From NCBI RefSeq assembly GCF_039904985.1, contig NZ_CP157005.1:3429501-3493500 (forward strand): a DNA stretch of 64,000 bases. Direction: 5' to 3'. The notes under the pieces were generated by a model. It saw only the letters and a program-made list of their open reading frames with translations. It ran no database searches and was not told the origin of the DNA. Of the stretch, positions 8,451-16,431 are shown one piece after another; the first letter of the stretch is position 1; the number at the start of each line of letters is the position of its first letter. The position numbers and the translations under genes were made by a program. Source of the stretch: Methylomonas sp. AM2-LC (lineage in GTDB: Bacteria; Pseudomonadota; Gammaproteobacteria; Methylococcales; Methylomonadaceae).

Positions 8451-8624
8451 ATGAACAATGATCAAGTTAAAGGTAGAGTCGAAGAATCCAAAGGCAAAGT
8501 TAAGGAAGTCGTCGGTAAGGTAATGAATGACCAAGATATGGAGAATGAAGGGAATCTACAAAAAAACGTGGGGAAGGTGCAATCTGGTTTCGGTGATATT
8601 AAAGAAGATATCAAGAAATCTTAA
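8451..8624 (+). CDS. CsbD family stress protein (cytoplasmic form)
   Basis: A 57-residue highly charged protein beginning MNNDQVKGRVEESKGKVKE and ending with a KVQSGFGDIKEDIKKS tail, the CsbD pattern. There is no signal peptide. CsbD-like proteins are strongly induced by general stress and are natively flexible; their molecular role is unknown. TTAGGA lies 8 bases upstream of the ATG. A related copy with a signal peptide follows at 8824. Confidence 0.85.
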   Translation: MNNDQVKGRVEESKGKVKEVVGKVMNDQDMENEGNLQKNVGKVQSGFGDIKEDIKKS

Positions 8625-8660
8625 TAATATAAAGCTCTTACCAATATTGTTTTGAAGGCC

Positions 8661-8697
8661 AGACGGGCTTTATCGGAATACTAAGGTTTGCCCGTCT
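8661..8697 (+). terminator. Hairpin after the first csbD gene
   Basis: AGACGGGC at 8661-8668 pairs with GCCCGTCT at 8690-8697 around a 21-base loop. No T tract follows, so it may be a weak terminator or a transcript-stabilising hairpin between the two csbD genes. Confidence 0.4.
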
Positions 8698-8823
8698 AAC
8701 CCTGCATTTCAGGTGCAGTGTAGCGGTCATAGACTAGCCAAAATCACGGCAACAATCATTGCCAAATATTACTAGCCAGTCCGAGGGGCTGGATAAATAC
8801 ACTATAGAATTAAAGGATATACC

Positions 8824-9090
8824 ATGAAAATCAGCAATAATAAACTTTGCATTTTATCTGTAAGCATAATTTTGACATTCTGTTCATTTGCAGTGCATGC
8901 ATTGGATACGCCAGTTAACAAAGATCAAGTTGAAGGCCGCTCTGAAGAAACTAAAGGCAAAGTCAAAGAAACTACCGGTAAGATAATCGACGACAAAGCA
9001 CTGGAGACCGAAGGAAAGAACCAAAAAAACCTTGGCAAAGTTCAAAAAGGGTATGGTGACATCAAACAAGATATAAAGGATGGTAAATAA
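8824..9090 (+). CDS. Exported CsbD family protein
   Basis: An 88-residue protein. A Sec signal peptide (positive MKISNNK, hydrophobic core, end near VHA at about residue 27) is fused to a CsbD domain (NKDQVEGRSEETKGKVKETTG... KVQKGYGDIKQDIKDGK). The CsbD part is clearly homologous to the cytoplasmic protein encoded 200 bases upstream. The cell therefore appears to make one cytoplasmic and one periplasmic CsbD. AAAGGA lies 6 bases before the ATG. Confidence 0.85.
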   Translation: MKISNNKLCILSVSIILTFCSFAVHALDTPVNKDQVEGRSEETKGKVKETTGKIIDDKALETEGKNQKNLGKVQKGYGDIKQDIKDGK

Positions 9091-9213
9091 AGATAGTTCT
9101 GTTGATATGTTGAGACGAAAAACTATACAGGCTTTAAATTAGTTAATCTTGATCGACGTATTTTTATTACCTACAAAAGCAGTAATTTGCTTTTTCAATT
9201 TAGGAGTATTTCC

Positions 9214-9372
9214 ATGTCAATTGGAACAATATTACTTTTGGTGCTGGTCTTGATGCTTCTCGGCGTTATTCCTGTTTGGCCACATAGTCGCGCTTGGGGC
9301 TATGGACCCAGTGGAGGGTTAGGGCTTATCCTGATCATATTACTGGTACTAGTGTTAACTGGCAGATTTTGA
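9214..9372 (+). CDS. DUF3309 family small membrane protein
   Basis: A 52-residue protein with two hydrophobic spans around a conserved WPHSRAWGYGPSGGLG loop, the DUF3309 signature. The start is the ATG at 9214, preceded by TTAGGAG; the frame is open upstream but has no better start. A second DUF3309 gene of the same length lies at 28939-29097. Function is unknown; members sit in stress gene groups. Confidence 0.85.
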   Translation: MSIGTILLLVLVLMLLGVIPVWPHSRAWGYGPSGGLGLILIILLVLVLTGRF

Positions 9373-9733
9373 TATTAATTAACGGTCATTTTTAGAAACC
9401 AATTACCAATGCATTAGGCATTTTATGTTTAGCCCGTTATAGAAACTCGTACCGAGTCACGTTAATCTGATTGTGATTACGTTATCGTAAAATGGGCAAT
9501 TTATTTGCTCGTGGTCTCAACGCGACCTGAACTGACAAGATGAGGTACTGTACGTCAGCGTACAGAAGTAGGCTCAACTAATCTGATAGAGTGCAAACAG
9601 GGGTTTGCGCAGCTTACAGTTGCTCCATTGTTTCATATTACCGCAAGGTATGTTATGAACCTCACCGTAAGCTCGTCGCCAGCAACAACAATATTCCGCA
9701 TCGTCTGTCGGCGATTTTGATGAGCACATATAA
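9373..9733. other. Intergenic region upstream of the catalase-related gene
   Basis: No gene is supported. It contains a perfect dyad at 9548-9565, and otherwise I see nothing recognisable. Confidence 0.4.
9549..9564. promoter_or_regulatory. Crp-like dyad, site 3
   Basis: TGTACGTCAGCGTACA, extended by one base pair on each side to a 7-bp perfect inverted repeat with a 4-base centre. It lies 170 bases before the catalase-related gene and is the most symmetrical copy of the motif. Confidence 0.5.
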
Positions 9734-10780
9734 ATGTTAAATAAAACTCTCCCTCTGGTTGTTATGTCTGCCCTCCTCCTCCCTGCCGGGGCCTCCTGTA
9801 ATGAGGAAGAGATTCCAGCGAACGAGGTGGCAGCGACCCAGCAGATCGTGCGGATGATTGAGGACAGCGTTCGAGCCGAAGCCAAGAAAGGTTTGGCTCG
9901 CCGCGACGCCCACGCCAAGACTCATGGTTGTGTACAAGCACAGTTTCGCGTTCTGGACAATCTGCCAGAGAAGGTTCGAGTCGGAATTTTCGGGGAGGCA
10001 CGCAGCTACCCTGCGTGGATCCGCTATTCTAATGGTTCCGGAAAAGTGCAAGACGACTCAGTCGGCGATGCCCGCGGGATGGCGATCAAGCTCATGGGCG
10101 TTGAGCGCAGCGACTCCAGCACGCAAGACTTTCTCATGATTAGCCACCCAACATTTTTCGTACGGAACGCAACAGACTACGTGGAATTCCAGAAGGCGTT
10201 TTCCGAAGACAGCCCCTTCAAATTCTTTTTCCCAGGTTTTAATCCGTTTAATTTTCGTCTGCACGAATTCAGAATCGCCAACGCAATTCGAGAAACGAAG
10301 ATGAGTAACCCGTTGTATGCCCGATATTGGAGTACCACACCTTATCGTTTCGGCAACACCGAGATGAAGTTCTCCGGGCAGTCTTGTAGTACTTCTTCTC
10401 CGTTCACGGAGACCGCCGCCCCGAATTTTCTGCATGAAAATATGCAAAAGCACCTCGCCCAGAGCGAAGCATGCGTTGACTTTTTAATCCAGCTACGTAA
10501 GCTCCCCACGGAGATGCCCATTGAGGATCCCACTATCGAATGGAGCGAAAAAGACGCGCCCTTCATCCACGTGGCGCGGATCACTATCCCAGTTCAGACG
10601 TTCAATTCACCTGAACAACTGGCGTTCTGCGAGAACCTTTCTTTCACGCCTTGGCATGCGATCCCCGAACATCGCCCCCTGGGTGGGATCAACCGCATGC
10701 GCAAAACAGTCTATGACACGATCGCCCGTGTTCGTCATGAAATCAATGGCGACAAGCACCTTGAACCGACAGGCTTCTAA
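9734..10780 (+). CDS. Periplasmic catalase-related haem protein (SrpA-like)
   Basis: A 348-residue member of the catalase core superfamily, far shorter than true catalases (about 480 or more). The N-terminus is a signal peptide (MLNKTLPLVVMSALLLPAGA). The distal-side region has AKTHGCVQAQF with the conserved His, followed by YPAWIRYSNG and DARGMAIKL, typical of this family. FLMISHPTFFVRN and a C-terminal RKTVYDTIARVRHE stretch match the haem-side helix region. Such proteins act as peroxidases or hydroperoxide-transforming enzymes; catalase activity should not be assumed. The gene is visibly G+C-richer than its neighbours, with codons ending in G or C, so recent acquisition is likely. The ribosome site is weak. 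Confidence 0.78.
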   Translation: MLNKTLPLVVMSALLLPAGASCNEEEIPANEVAATQQIVRMIEDSVRAEAKKGLARRDAHAKTHGCVQAQFRVLDNLPEKVRVGIFGEARSYPAWIRYSNGSGKVQDDSVGDARGMAIKLMGVERSDSSTQDFLMISHPTFFVRNATDYVEFQKAFSEDSPFKFFFPGFNPFNFRLHEFRIANAIRETKMSNPLYARYWSTTPYRFGNTEMKFSGQSCSTSSPFTETAAPNFLHENMQKHLAQSEACVDFLIQLRKLPTEMPIEDPTIEWSEKDAPFIHVARITIPVQTFNSPEQLAFCENLSFTPWHAIPEHRPLGGINRMRKTVYDTIARVRHEINGDKHLEPTGF

Positions 10781-10839
10781 GCGCTAAACCCAGATGCTGA
10801 GAGAAGGTAGTTAACCACTATACAAATTGGAAATTAAAA

Positions 10840-11448
10840 ATGAAGCGGATCAGTAATACTTTTTTCAAAGGGTTAATCGCTATTATCCCGCTGATACTAA
10901 CCTGCTATTTACTCCTGTGGCTTGCCGATACTGGAGAAATGGTGTTAGCAAATATCTTTAAATTTTTCTTCCCTAATAGCTGGTACATAAAAGGATTTGG
11001 GGTTGTATTAGGTCTGGCTGTAGCCTATTTTTTTGGACTATTTCTGGAGACTCTAACTTTCCTGAGACTATTCAATCGCTTTGAAGGGGGTGTACTCCGG
11101 ATTCCAGTTTTTAAAAGCATTTATACTGCGATACGCGATTTTATTTCTCTTTTTTCCAGCGAACAGAAAGGCAAACTTAAACAAGTAGTTCTGGTTAATA
11201 TTCCTTCCGGCTATGGTCAACAAATAGGTTTTGTTACTGTTTCGGATTTTGAAGAAATTTCGCATACTTTTATTGCCGATGACCAGATTGCCGTATATTT
11301 GCCATTCAGTTATGCGATAGGTGGCAACACGGTCATTTTGTCACGGGAAAATGTCGTAGAAATAGATATCTCTATTGAGGATGCTCTGCGTTTTATCGCC
11401 ACAGCGGGTGTTGTTGGCTATGTTAATGATGATAAAAATAATCATTGA
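10840..11448 (+). CDS. DUF502 family membrane protein
   Basis: A 202-residue protein with two N-terminal membrane spans (about residues 8-30 and 52-75) and a soluble C-terminal domain. The segment RIPVFKSIYTAIRDFISLF and the later IPSGYGQQIGFVT are typical of DUF502. Function is unknown; plant relatives act in membrane trafficking. It returns to local base composition after the G+C-rich catalase-related gene, 59 bases upstream. Confidence 0.85.
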   Translation: MKRISNTFFKGLIAIIPLILTCYLLLWLADTGEMVLANIFKFFFPNSWYIKGFGVVLGLAVAYFFGLFLETLTFLRLFNRFEGGVLRIPVFKSIYTAIRDFISLFSSEQKGKLKQVVLVNIPSGYGQQIGFVTVSDFEEISHTFIADDQIAVYLPFSYAIGGNTVILSRENVVEIDISIEDALRFIATAGVVGYVNDDKNNH

Positions 11449-11686
11449 AAATTTGAATTTCAGTCACTACTCACCCAGTTGGCCAGCTACCGGGCTTTTG
11501 ATGCTGGCAACACCTCGTCCAGAAAAACCCTAACCCTCTGTAGGATAACGAACAGACCATCACCCCATTTGCTGCTATAGTTTTTTTACTGCATTTACTT
11601 AAGCCTAGTCGCTTCTAAAAAATTGAACTAATCAAACAAGTACAATGCAACAAATATCATTCTATCTTAACCAAAAAGAGAAAATT

Positions 11687-11938
11687 ATGATTAATCCCGA
11701 ACTGATTAAACCTGATATGCTTGTTTATTGTTCCGAAAACAGCCAATTTGCGACTGTCGACCATATGGAAGGTACGAATTCATTGAAGTTGAAGAAAGAT
11801 AAAACGGGTCAGCATCACTACATTCCCCTTAGTTGGGTAAGCTCAATTGAAGGGAGCAAGGTTAAAGTAAAGTTCCCAAGACAAAAAGCCATTCAGGAAT
11901 GGTTGACATTTCCGCCTTTATCCGAATCGAATACCTGA
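11687..11938 (+). CDS. DUF2171 family protein
   Basis: An 83-residue soluble protein with the DUF2171 pattern: MINPELIKPDMLVYCSE, then TVDHMEGTNSLKLKKDKTGQ and HHYIPLSWVSSIEGSKVKV. A PRC-barrel-like beta fold is likely. The frame is open to 11645, but the ATG at 11687 follows AAAGAG and matches the family start. A weaker dyad (TGTAGGATAACGAACA, 11539-11554) lies 133 bases upstream. Confidence 0.8.
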   Translation: MINPELIKPDMLVYCSENSQFATVDHMEGTNSLKLKKDKTGQHHYIPLSWVSSIEGSKVKVKFPRQKAIQEWLTFPPLSESNT

Positions 11939-12765
11939 GACGGTTTACTATCAAACCAGATCAGCATTTTCAACAAGGCGAGGACACTTCTGAAAAATAT
12001 GATTAGGCGCTGAACAACCGCGTATGGATCATCACAAAACTTCAGGGGCGTGTGCCAAATACCGACCAATACCTGCAAGTGTTTGTGCTTTATGCTTCCA
12101 GATATCTCCGGTTAAATGCGGGTACCGACTGCGCACCGCCCTTACCTTTTGGCTAGAGCTTTGTCCACAATCTGGCCATCACACCTATTTGGCTACCCTT
12201 ATGGACACACTATGTGTGTCATACACAACTCATAATTGCACCCGGAGCAGGTTTATGAAAACTCCCTCCCCTGACCGACGTCACTAAATACTAATCGCCC
12301 GCCGAAATATAAAAATGGCCCGTTCACCTTACGCCTTTGTGCGTGGCAACACGACCCACTTTTACGAATAGTTACATAGTCAGCATGGGCACACATTACC
12401 TCATGGGCCCGCCATTTGAATTTGTGGCGATTGCCACCTTGGCAATTTGGGCCCTTTGGCCGATACCGATGGCCTTGTTGACGTACAAATATGAGATTTT
12501 GATCAGACGCTTATTGGCAATCCGGCACATGATCTGTTACGGCTCGCCCTATCGTTCGCCACAGCAGCAAGCGGCTCAAACCTCTCTGGTGTCATCACTG
12601 CCATATGCTAGAACACATGATGGATGGCTATGAACAAGCCTTCGCTACCGATGCTAAGCGTGTCCCCCCTTTACAAACCTGATATTATAAAGATAGTGAT
12701 TCACCGTGCGGCAAAACGCACATGGAAACAACTTGCAAAAGACCGCTAAAACCACGAGCTTATGC
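11939..12765 (+). other. Gene-poor stretch with possible decayed coding remnants
   Basis: No intact gene is supported. A 98-codon frame at 12337-12633 contains a hydrophobic segment (FEFVAIATLAIWALWPIP), and a different frame nearby (12605-12682) gives a helix-like MLEHMMDGYEQAFATDAK. Together they look like a frameshifted, unidentified membrane-protein remnant. Neither has a ribosome site. The stretch precedes the truncated hflK copy, so the whole segment is probably decaying DNA. Confidence 0.35.
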
Positions 12766-12909
12766 ATGACAACCACTAAATACATTTTGCCGAGACAGGT
12801 ATTCTCAATAGTGTTTTCAAAACTAACTTTACTGATTAGTGGTCTATTATTAACTGTTATTTTCGGGATGCTGGTGGCTTTCTGTATTATCTTGGTCAAG
12901 TTTGATTAA
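12766..12909 (+). pseudogene. Truncated duplicate of the hflK 5' end
   Basis: A 47-residue frame, MTTTKYILPRQV... LLTVIFGMLVAF, aligns without gaps to the start of the intact HflK 1.1 kb downstream (MTTPNNILPRLV... LVLTVVIGVLMAF), with 23 of the first 42 residues identical. The DNA before the ATG is also alike (GAGCTTATGC against GAGCTTGTGC). The frame stops right after the membrane span, before any band-7 domain. It is either a pseudogene or a membrane-anchor micro-protein derived from hflK. Confidence 0.75.
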
Positions 12910-13035
12910 GCTCTAATTAAATCCAATCCCTATAACTTATTTATAATAATCTATTAAATGCATTTTATTCTGCGCCTAAAATCTATTTTTCGTAGCTGTA
13001 CTTTGATTAACCGAAGAGTCTAAAATTAATGACAA

Positions 13036-13051
13036 AGTTCGCTAACGCACT
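13036..13051. promoter_or_regulatory. Crp-like dyad, site 4
   Basis: AGTTCGCTAACGCACT has an exact GTNCGCTRRCGNAC core. It lies 128 bases before the J-domain gene. Confidence 0.45.
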
Positions 13052-13178
13052 GAAAAATAATTTACTATTAATTAGCATGTAAACCGAAATAAAAATATTT
13101 TGATATTCATACAGCATAGATTATGTAAATATATTAATAATCTATTTTTAATGTAAATTGATAGGGTGGATAAAGCAG

Positions 13179-13586
13179 ATGACTCAATTCAGAAATCACT
13201 ACGAAAATTTGCATGTTAGCGAAACTGCGCCCATAAGTGTTATTAAATCAGCCTATAAGACACTTTGTCAAAACTATCATCCTGATAAAAACATTGGAAA
13301 TCCGCAAGCTCATCAGCTTATGCAGAGTATCAATGCTGCATATGTTGTTTTATCCAATCCCATCAAAAGACAGCAACATGATCACTGGATTTCCGAAAAT
13401 AAAAATGGTTTTAAATCGTCTAAAGCCAGCAATACATTTAAACGTGATAATGTCCAAAAAGAATCAAATCAAAATAGTTATGTAAATAATGACACAAGCT
13501 GTGACTCTATGCATACTAAAAATATCGGCAGATTTTATTTATCAAAAAGCCAATTTAACACCCATTATCATAACTGGATTGCATAA
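13179..13586 (+). CDS. Small J-domain protein
   Basis: A 135-residue protein. Residues about 6-70 form a J domain with the HPD motif at 34-36 (CQNYHPDKN), which stimulates DnaK ATPase. The rest is a low-complexity polar tail rich in Asn, Ser and Lys, without the Gly/Phe region, zinc fingers or C-terminal domains of DnaJ, so it is a class III type. The ATG at 13179 follows GGGTGGA; the frame is open to a TTG seven codons earlier. It lies between the truncated hflK copy and the intact hflK gene. Confidence 0.82.
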   Translation: MTQFRNHYENLHVSETAPISVIKSAYKTLCQNYHPDKNIGNPQAHQLMQSINAAYVVLSNPIKRQQHDHWISENKNGFKSSKASNTFKRDNVQKESNQNSYVNNDTSCDSMHTKNIGRFYLSKSQFNTHYHNWIA

Positions 13587-13753
13587 AAGACTGGGTAAGA
13601 AATATCGAAACCGAGTACATTTTTCTAATCAACTTTTATCAATTCGATTCTTAAATTTAAACGTCTTATCAACTGCTAACAAAACACTTCCGTTCAACAT
13701 TTCAATAATAATTCGATAAATGAACGCATAGCTTGTCAGTTTCGCTCATAACA

Positions 13754-13769
13754 TGTGCGCTGGCGAACA
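13754..13769. promoter_or_regulatory. Crp-like dyad, site 5
   Basis: TGTGCGCTGGCGAACA followed by GACT, a full match to the motif with TGT and ACA ends. It lies 90 bases before hflK. Confidence 0.55.
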
Positions 13770-13859
13770 GACTCTGCATTGCCGATTGGTAACAATGTGT
13801 TTTTACACGGCTAATTGCTTTAACTCCGTGTTTTGCATTGATTAATCAGGAGCTTGTGC

Positions 13860-14846
13860 ATGACTACCCCAAACAACATATTGCCGCGACTAGTGGTCCC
13901 GACTACAGTTTCGCCACTTACGGTGCTGTTAAGCATTTTAGTACTAACTGTCGTTATTGGCGTGTTAATGGCATTCTATACGATACCGGCAGAATCCGAA
14001 GGTGTAGTACTGCGCTTTGGAAAATATATCGATAAAGTACCATCCGGCCTGCATGCCAAGGCACCGTTTGGCATAGACCATGTAATTACCGTACCCACCA
14101 AGCGTCAACAAAAACTGGAATTTGGTTTTGTTACACCAGGCTTTACTAACCCAGATCAGGTTAGTGATGAACCCGAAATGGAAAAGTCTATGGTCACTGG
14201 CGATCTGAATGCAGCGCTGGTGGAATGGGTGGTGCAATATCGGATTACCAACCCTGAACAATATCTGTTTGATGTCCGTCAGCCAGCGCAAACCTTAAGA
14301 GACTTATCGGAAGCGGTAATGCGCGAAGTGATTGGAGACCGTACTATTGATGAGATCATCACCATAGGCCGTCAGGAGATTGAAGAAGCGGTACTTTTAA
14401 GAATCAGTGAACTTTCAACCCGCTATCAACTGGGAATTAGCATCAATCAGGTGCAGTTGAAAAATGTCAATCCACCACTTCCAGTGCAACCGTCTTTTAA
14501 TGAAGTTAATCGAGCACAGCAAGACAGGGAAAACTCCATCAACCTGGCCAATGGAGAATACAATAAGGCCGTACCGCGCGCACGTGGTGAGGCCGACCAA
14601 AAAATTCGCGCCGCTGAAGGTTATCGTTTCAAACGTATTAACGAGGCGGAGGGCGATGTCAGTGCCTTTAATCAGGTTTTGGCGCAATATCTTAAAGCCC
14701 CCGCCATTACCCGCAGCCGATTATATCTGGAAACGCTGGGCAGAGTTTTACCCAAGTCCAGACAACAAATTATCGTTGATGATAGTGTGCAACAAATCAT
14801 GCCCATGCTACCGTTTCCTGCCAAGATTTTGGAGCAACAAAAATGA
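13860..14846 (+). CDS. hflK: FtsH protease modulator HflK
   Basis: Membrane subunit of the HflK-HflC cage that surrounds FtsH and tunes its proteolysis. It has 328 residues: a single span (about residues 18-40), then a band-7/SPFH domain opening with ESEGVVLRFGKYIDKVPSGLHAKAPF, and a long helical region with PRARGEADQKIRAAEGY. It lacks the glycine/proline-rich N-terminal extension of the E. coli protein (419 residues). The ATG at 13860 is preceded by AGGAG 7 bases away. It overlaps hflC by ATGA. Confidence 0.92.
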   Translation: MTTPNNILPRLVVPTTVSPLTVLLSILVLTVVIGVLMAFYTIPAESEGVVLRFGKYIDKVPSGLHAKAPFGIDHVITVPTKRQQKLEFGFVTPGFTNPDQVSDEPEMEKSMVTGDLNAALVEWVVQYRITNPEQYLFDVRQPAQTLRDLSEAVMREVIGDRTIDEIITIGRQEIEEAVLLRISELSTRYQLGISINQVQLKNVNPPLPVQPSFNEVNRAQQDRENSINLANGEYNKAVPRARGEADQKIRAAEGYRFKRINEAEGDVSAFNQVLAQYLKAPAITRSRLYLETLGRVLPKSRQQIIVDDSVQQIMPMLPFPAKILEQQK

Positions 14847-15811
14847 ATCCATCCACTAAATACGGGGTTATCGGCCTACTTTTGTTTATTCTATTATTAC
14901 TATCAACTTATACCATTAATCAAACCGAACAAGTGATTCTTACCCAGTTTGGCAGTCCGGTTGGCGATCCGGTGGTCACACCAGGCTTGCATTTTAAACT
15001 GCCATTTATTCAACAGGTGAATAGTTTTGACAAACGCTATCTGGCTTGGGATGGACCGCTTGTGGAAATGTCCACCAAAGATAGAACCTACCTGCAAGTT
15101 GATACCTTTGCCCGTTGGCGCATTCATGACCCCTTACGCTACTACCTGCGTTTACACGATGAACGTAGCGCCCAATCACGACTGGAAGACATTTTAGGCA
15201 GTGAAACACGCTCCGCAATTGCCCGCCATGAACTGATCGAGGTGGTTCGTTCCGATAAAGACCGTAAGCCACAGAAGAATGTCAGCCTGTCAGATGCTTT
15301 CAGTGGTGATGGCGCGCTAGGCGTACTGTCGCCTATCAATACAGGTCGCCTTGCCATTGAAAAAGAAGTTATTGCAGACGCCAGCCCTAAATTGGCTGAG
15401 TTTGGCATCGAGTTGCTGGATGTACGCTTCAAACGCATTAATTATAATCAACAAGTTCTGGAACGCATCTATCAACGTATGATTAGTGAACGCCAACAGA
15501 TTGCTGAACGGTTTCGTTCCGAAGGCGAGGGAGCGGCCGCACGTATTATTGGTAACAAAGAGCGCGATATAAATCAGATAGAATCAACCGCTTATAAACA
15601 AGTACAGGATATTCAAGGCGAAGCGGACGCAAAAGCCACTGGCATTTATGCTGCAGCTTATGGACAACAACCGCAGGCCGCCGAATTTTATTGGTTTCTG
15701 AAAAATATGGAAACCTATGAAAAAGTGATTAATAGCGAAACAACACTGGTGATGTCCACGAATAGTGATTTGTTTAGCTTGCTTAAACAAGTTGAGCCTA
15801 AAACCCATTGA
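14843..15811 (+). CDS. hflC: FtsH protease modulator HflC
   Basis: Partner of HflK in the periplasmic cage around FtsH. It has 322 residues: a membrane span at about residues 7-26, then a band-7 domain starting with TEQVILTQFGSPVGDPVVTPG, and the conserved helical segment SERQQIAERFRSEGEGAAARI and IQGEADAKATGIYAAAYGQ. Length and motifs match the family (334 residues in E. coli). Its ATG overlaps the hflK stop, indicating coupled translation, and a hairpin terminator follows about 50 bases after the stop. Confidence 0.93.
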   Translation: MNPSTKYGVIGLLLFILLLLSTYTINQTEQVILTQFGSPVGDPVVTPGLHFKLPFIQQVNSFDKRYLAWDGPLVEMSTKDRTYLQVDTFARWRIHDPLRYYLRLHDERSAQSRLEDILGSETRSAIARHELIEVVRSDKDRKPQKNVSLSDAFSGDGALGVLSPINTGRLAIEKEVIADASPKLAEFGIELLDVRFKRINYNQQVLERIYQRMISERQQIAERFRSEGEGAAARIIGNKERDINQIESTAYKQVQDIQGEADAKATGIYAAAYGQQPQAAEFYWFLKNMETYEKVINSETTLVMSTNSDLFSLLKQVEPKTH

Positions 15812-15860
15812 GCTTTAGCGATTGGATACTGCAAATAATATTAATATTTAAGGCAAAAAA

Positions 15861-15882
15861 TCAGCGGGTTAATACCCGCTGA
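15861..15882. terminator. Hairpin terminator, probably bidirectional
   Basis: TCAGCGGGT and ACCCGCTGA form a perfect 9-bp stem with a TAAT loop, preceded by six A on the plus strand. It lies between the convergent hflC and SmbP-like genes and could end both transcripts. Confidence 0.75.
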
Positions 15883-15910
15883 TTCATGTTACAAATAAAG
15901 CTGATGCTTA

Positions 15911-16228
15911 TTATTGTGCTGCTTTCAAATGGGTTACTGCTTCTTCAGCGGCTTTTTTGGCTAATTCGGTATGCCCTTGATTACCGTGTTCAATGGCATC
16001 AGCCAGACTTTTGGCACCCGCATCAAGATGTTCGTCGGCTATAGTAACGTGACTCTTAGATGCTTCAGCATGCACAACTATCGATTTGGCATCAACAGCT
16101 TTAGCCGCTTCTTCTGCATGTTTGAGTGCTTGCGCAAAGTGACTATCTGCGGCCAACACATTAAATGTACATAGTGTTAAAGCCATACCCGCTAAAAATC
16201 CGATCTGTATTTTTTTAGAATTGTTCAT
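15911..16228 (-). CDS. SmbP-like small metal-binding periplasmic protein
   Basis: A 105-residue exported protein. The signal peptide ends near VLAADS (about residue 27). The mature part is a helical hairpin with regularly spaced His and Glu (ALKHAEEAAKA, VVHAEASKSHV, DEHLDAGAKS, AIEHGNQGHTELAKKAAEEA), the pattern of the Nitrosomonas SmbP protein that binds copper, nickel and other divalent metals. AAGGAAA precedes the ATG. Copper buffering in the periplasm is a reasonable inference for a methanotroph-like host. Confidence 0.82.
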   Translation of the reverse strand: MNNSKKIQIGFLAGMALTLCTFNVLAADSHFAQALKHAEEAAKAVDAKSIVVHAEASKSHVTIADEHLDAGAKSLADAIEHGNQGHTELAKKAAEEAVTHLKAAQ

Positions 16229-16431
16229 TTTTTTCCTTATCTCTATGAGTAAATTAAAGTATTACAATATCCTAACTCCATTCGCATTGGCGACAGAGTC
16301 AAGTTAAAACCTATTAATCAGCCTAATTTAGACTTACTATAAGGTCAGCAATGTGTTCACGATGCTTGCCCTCAGCTAAATACCATACTCGTATATCAGA
16401 GTAAGATCGGTGCGATACAACACATTGTTTT

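Noticed and set aside
9737..10584. Several long minus-strand frames opposite the catalase-related gene
   Set aside because: They arise from the high G+C of the real gene and have no recognisable domain.
16270..16295. ATTCGCATTGGCGACAGAG before the SmbP-like gene as another Crp-like dyad
   Set aside because: The halves have the wrong spacing, so it does not fit the 16-bp form.
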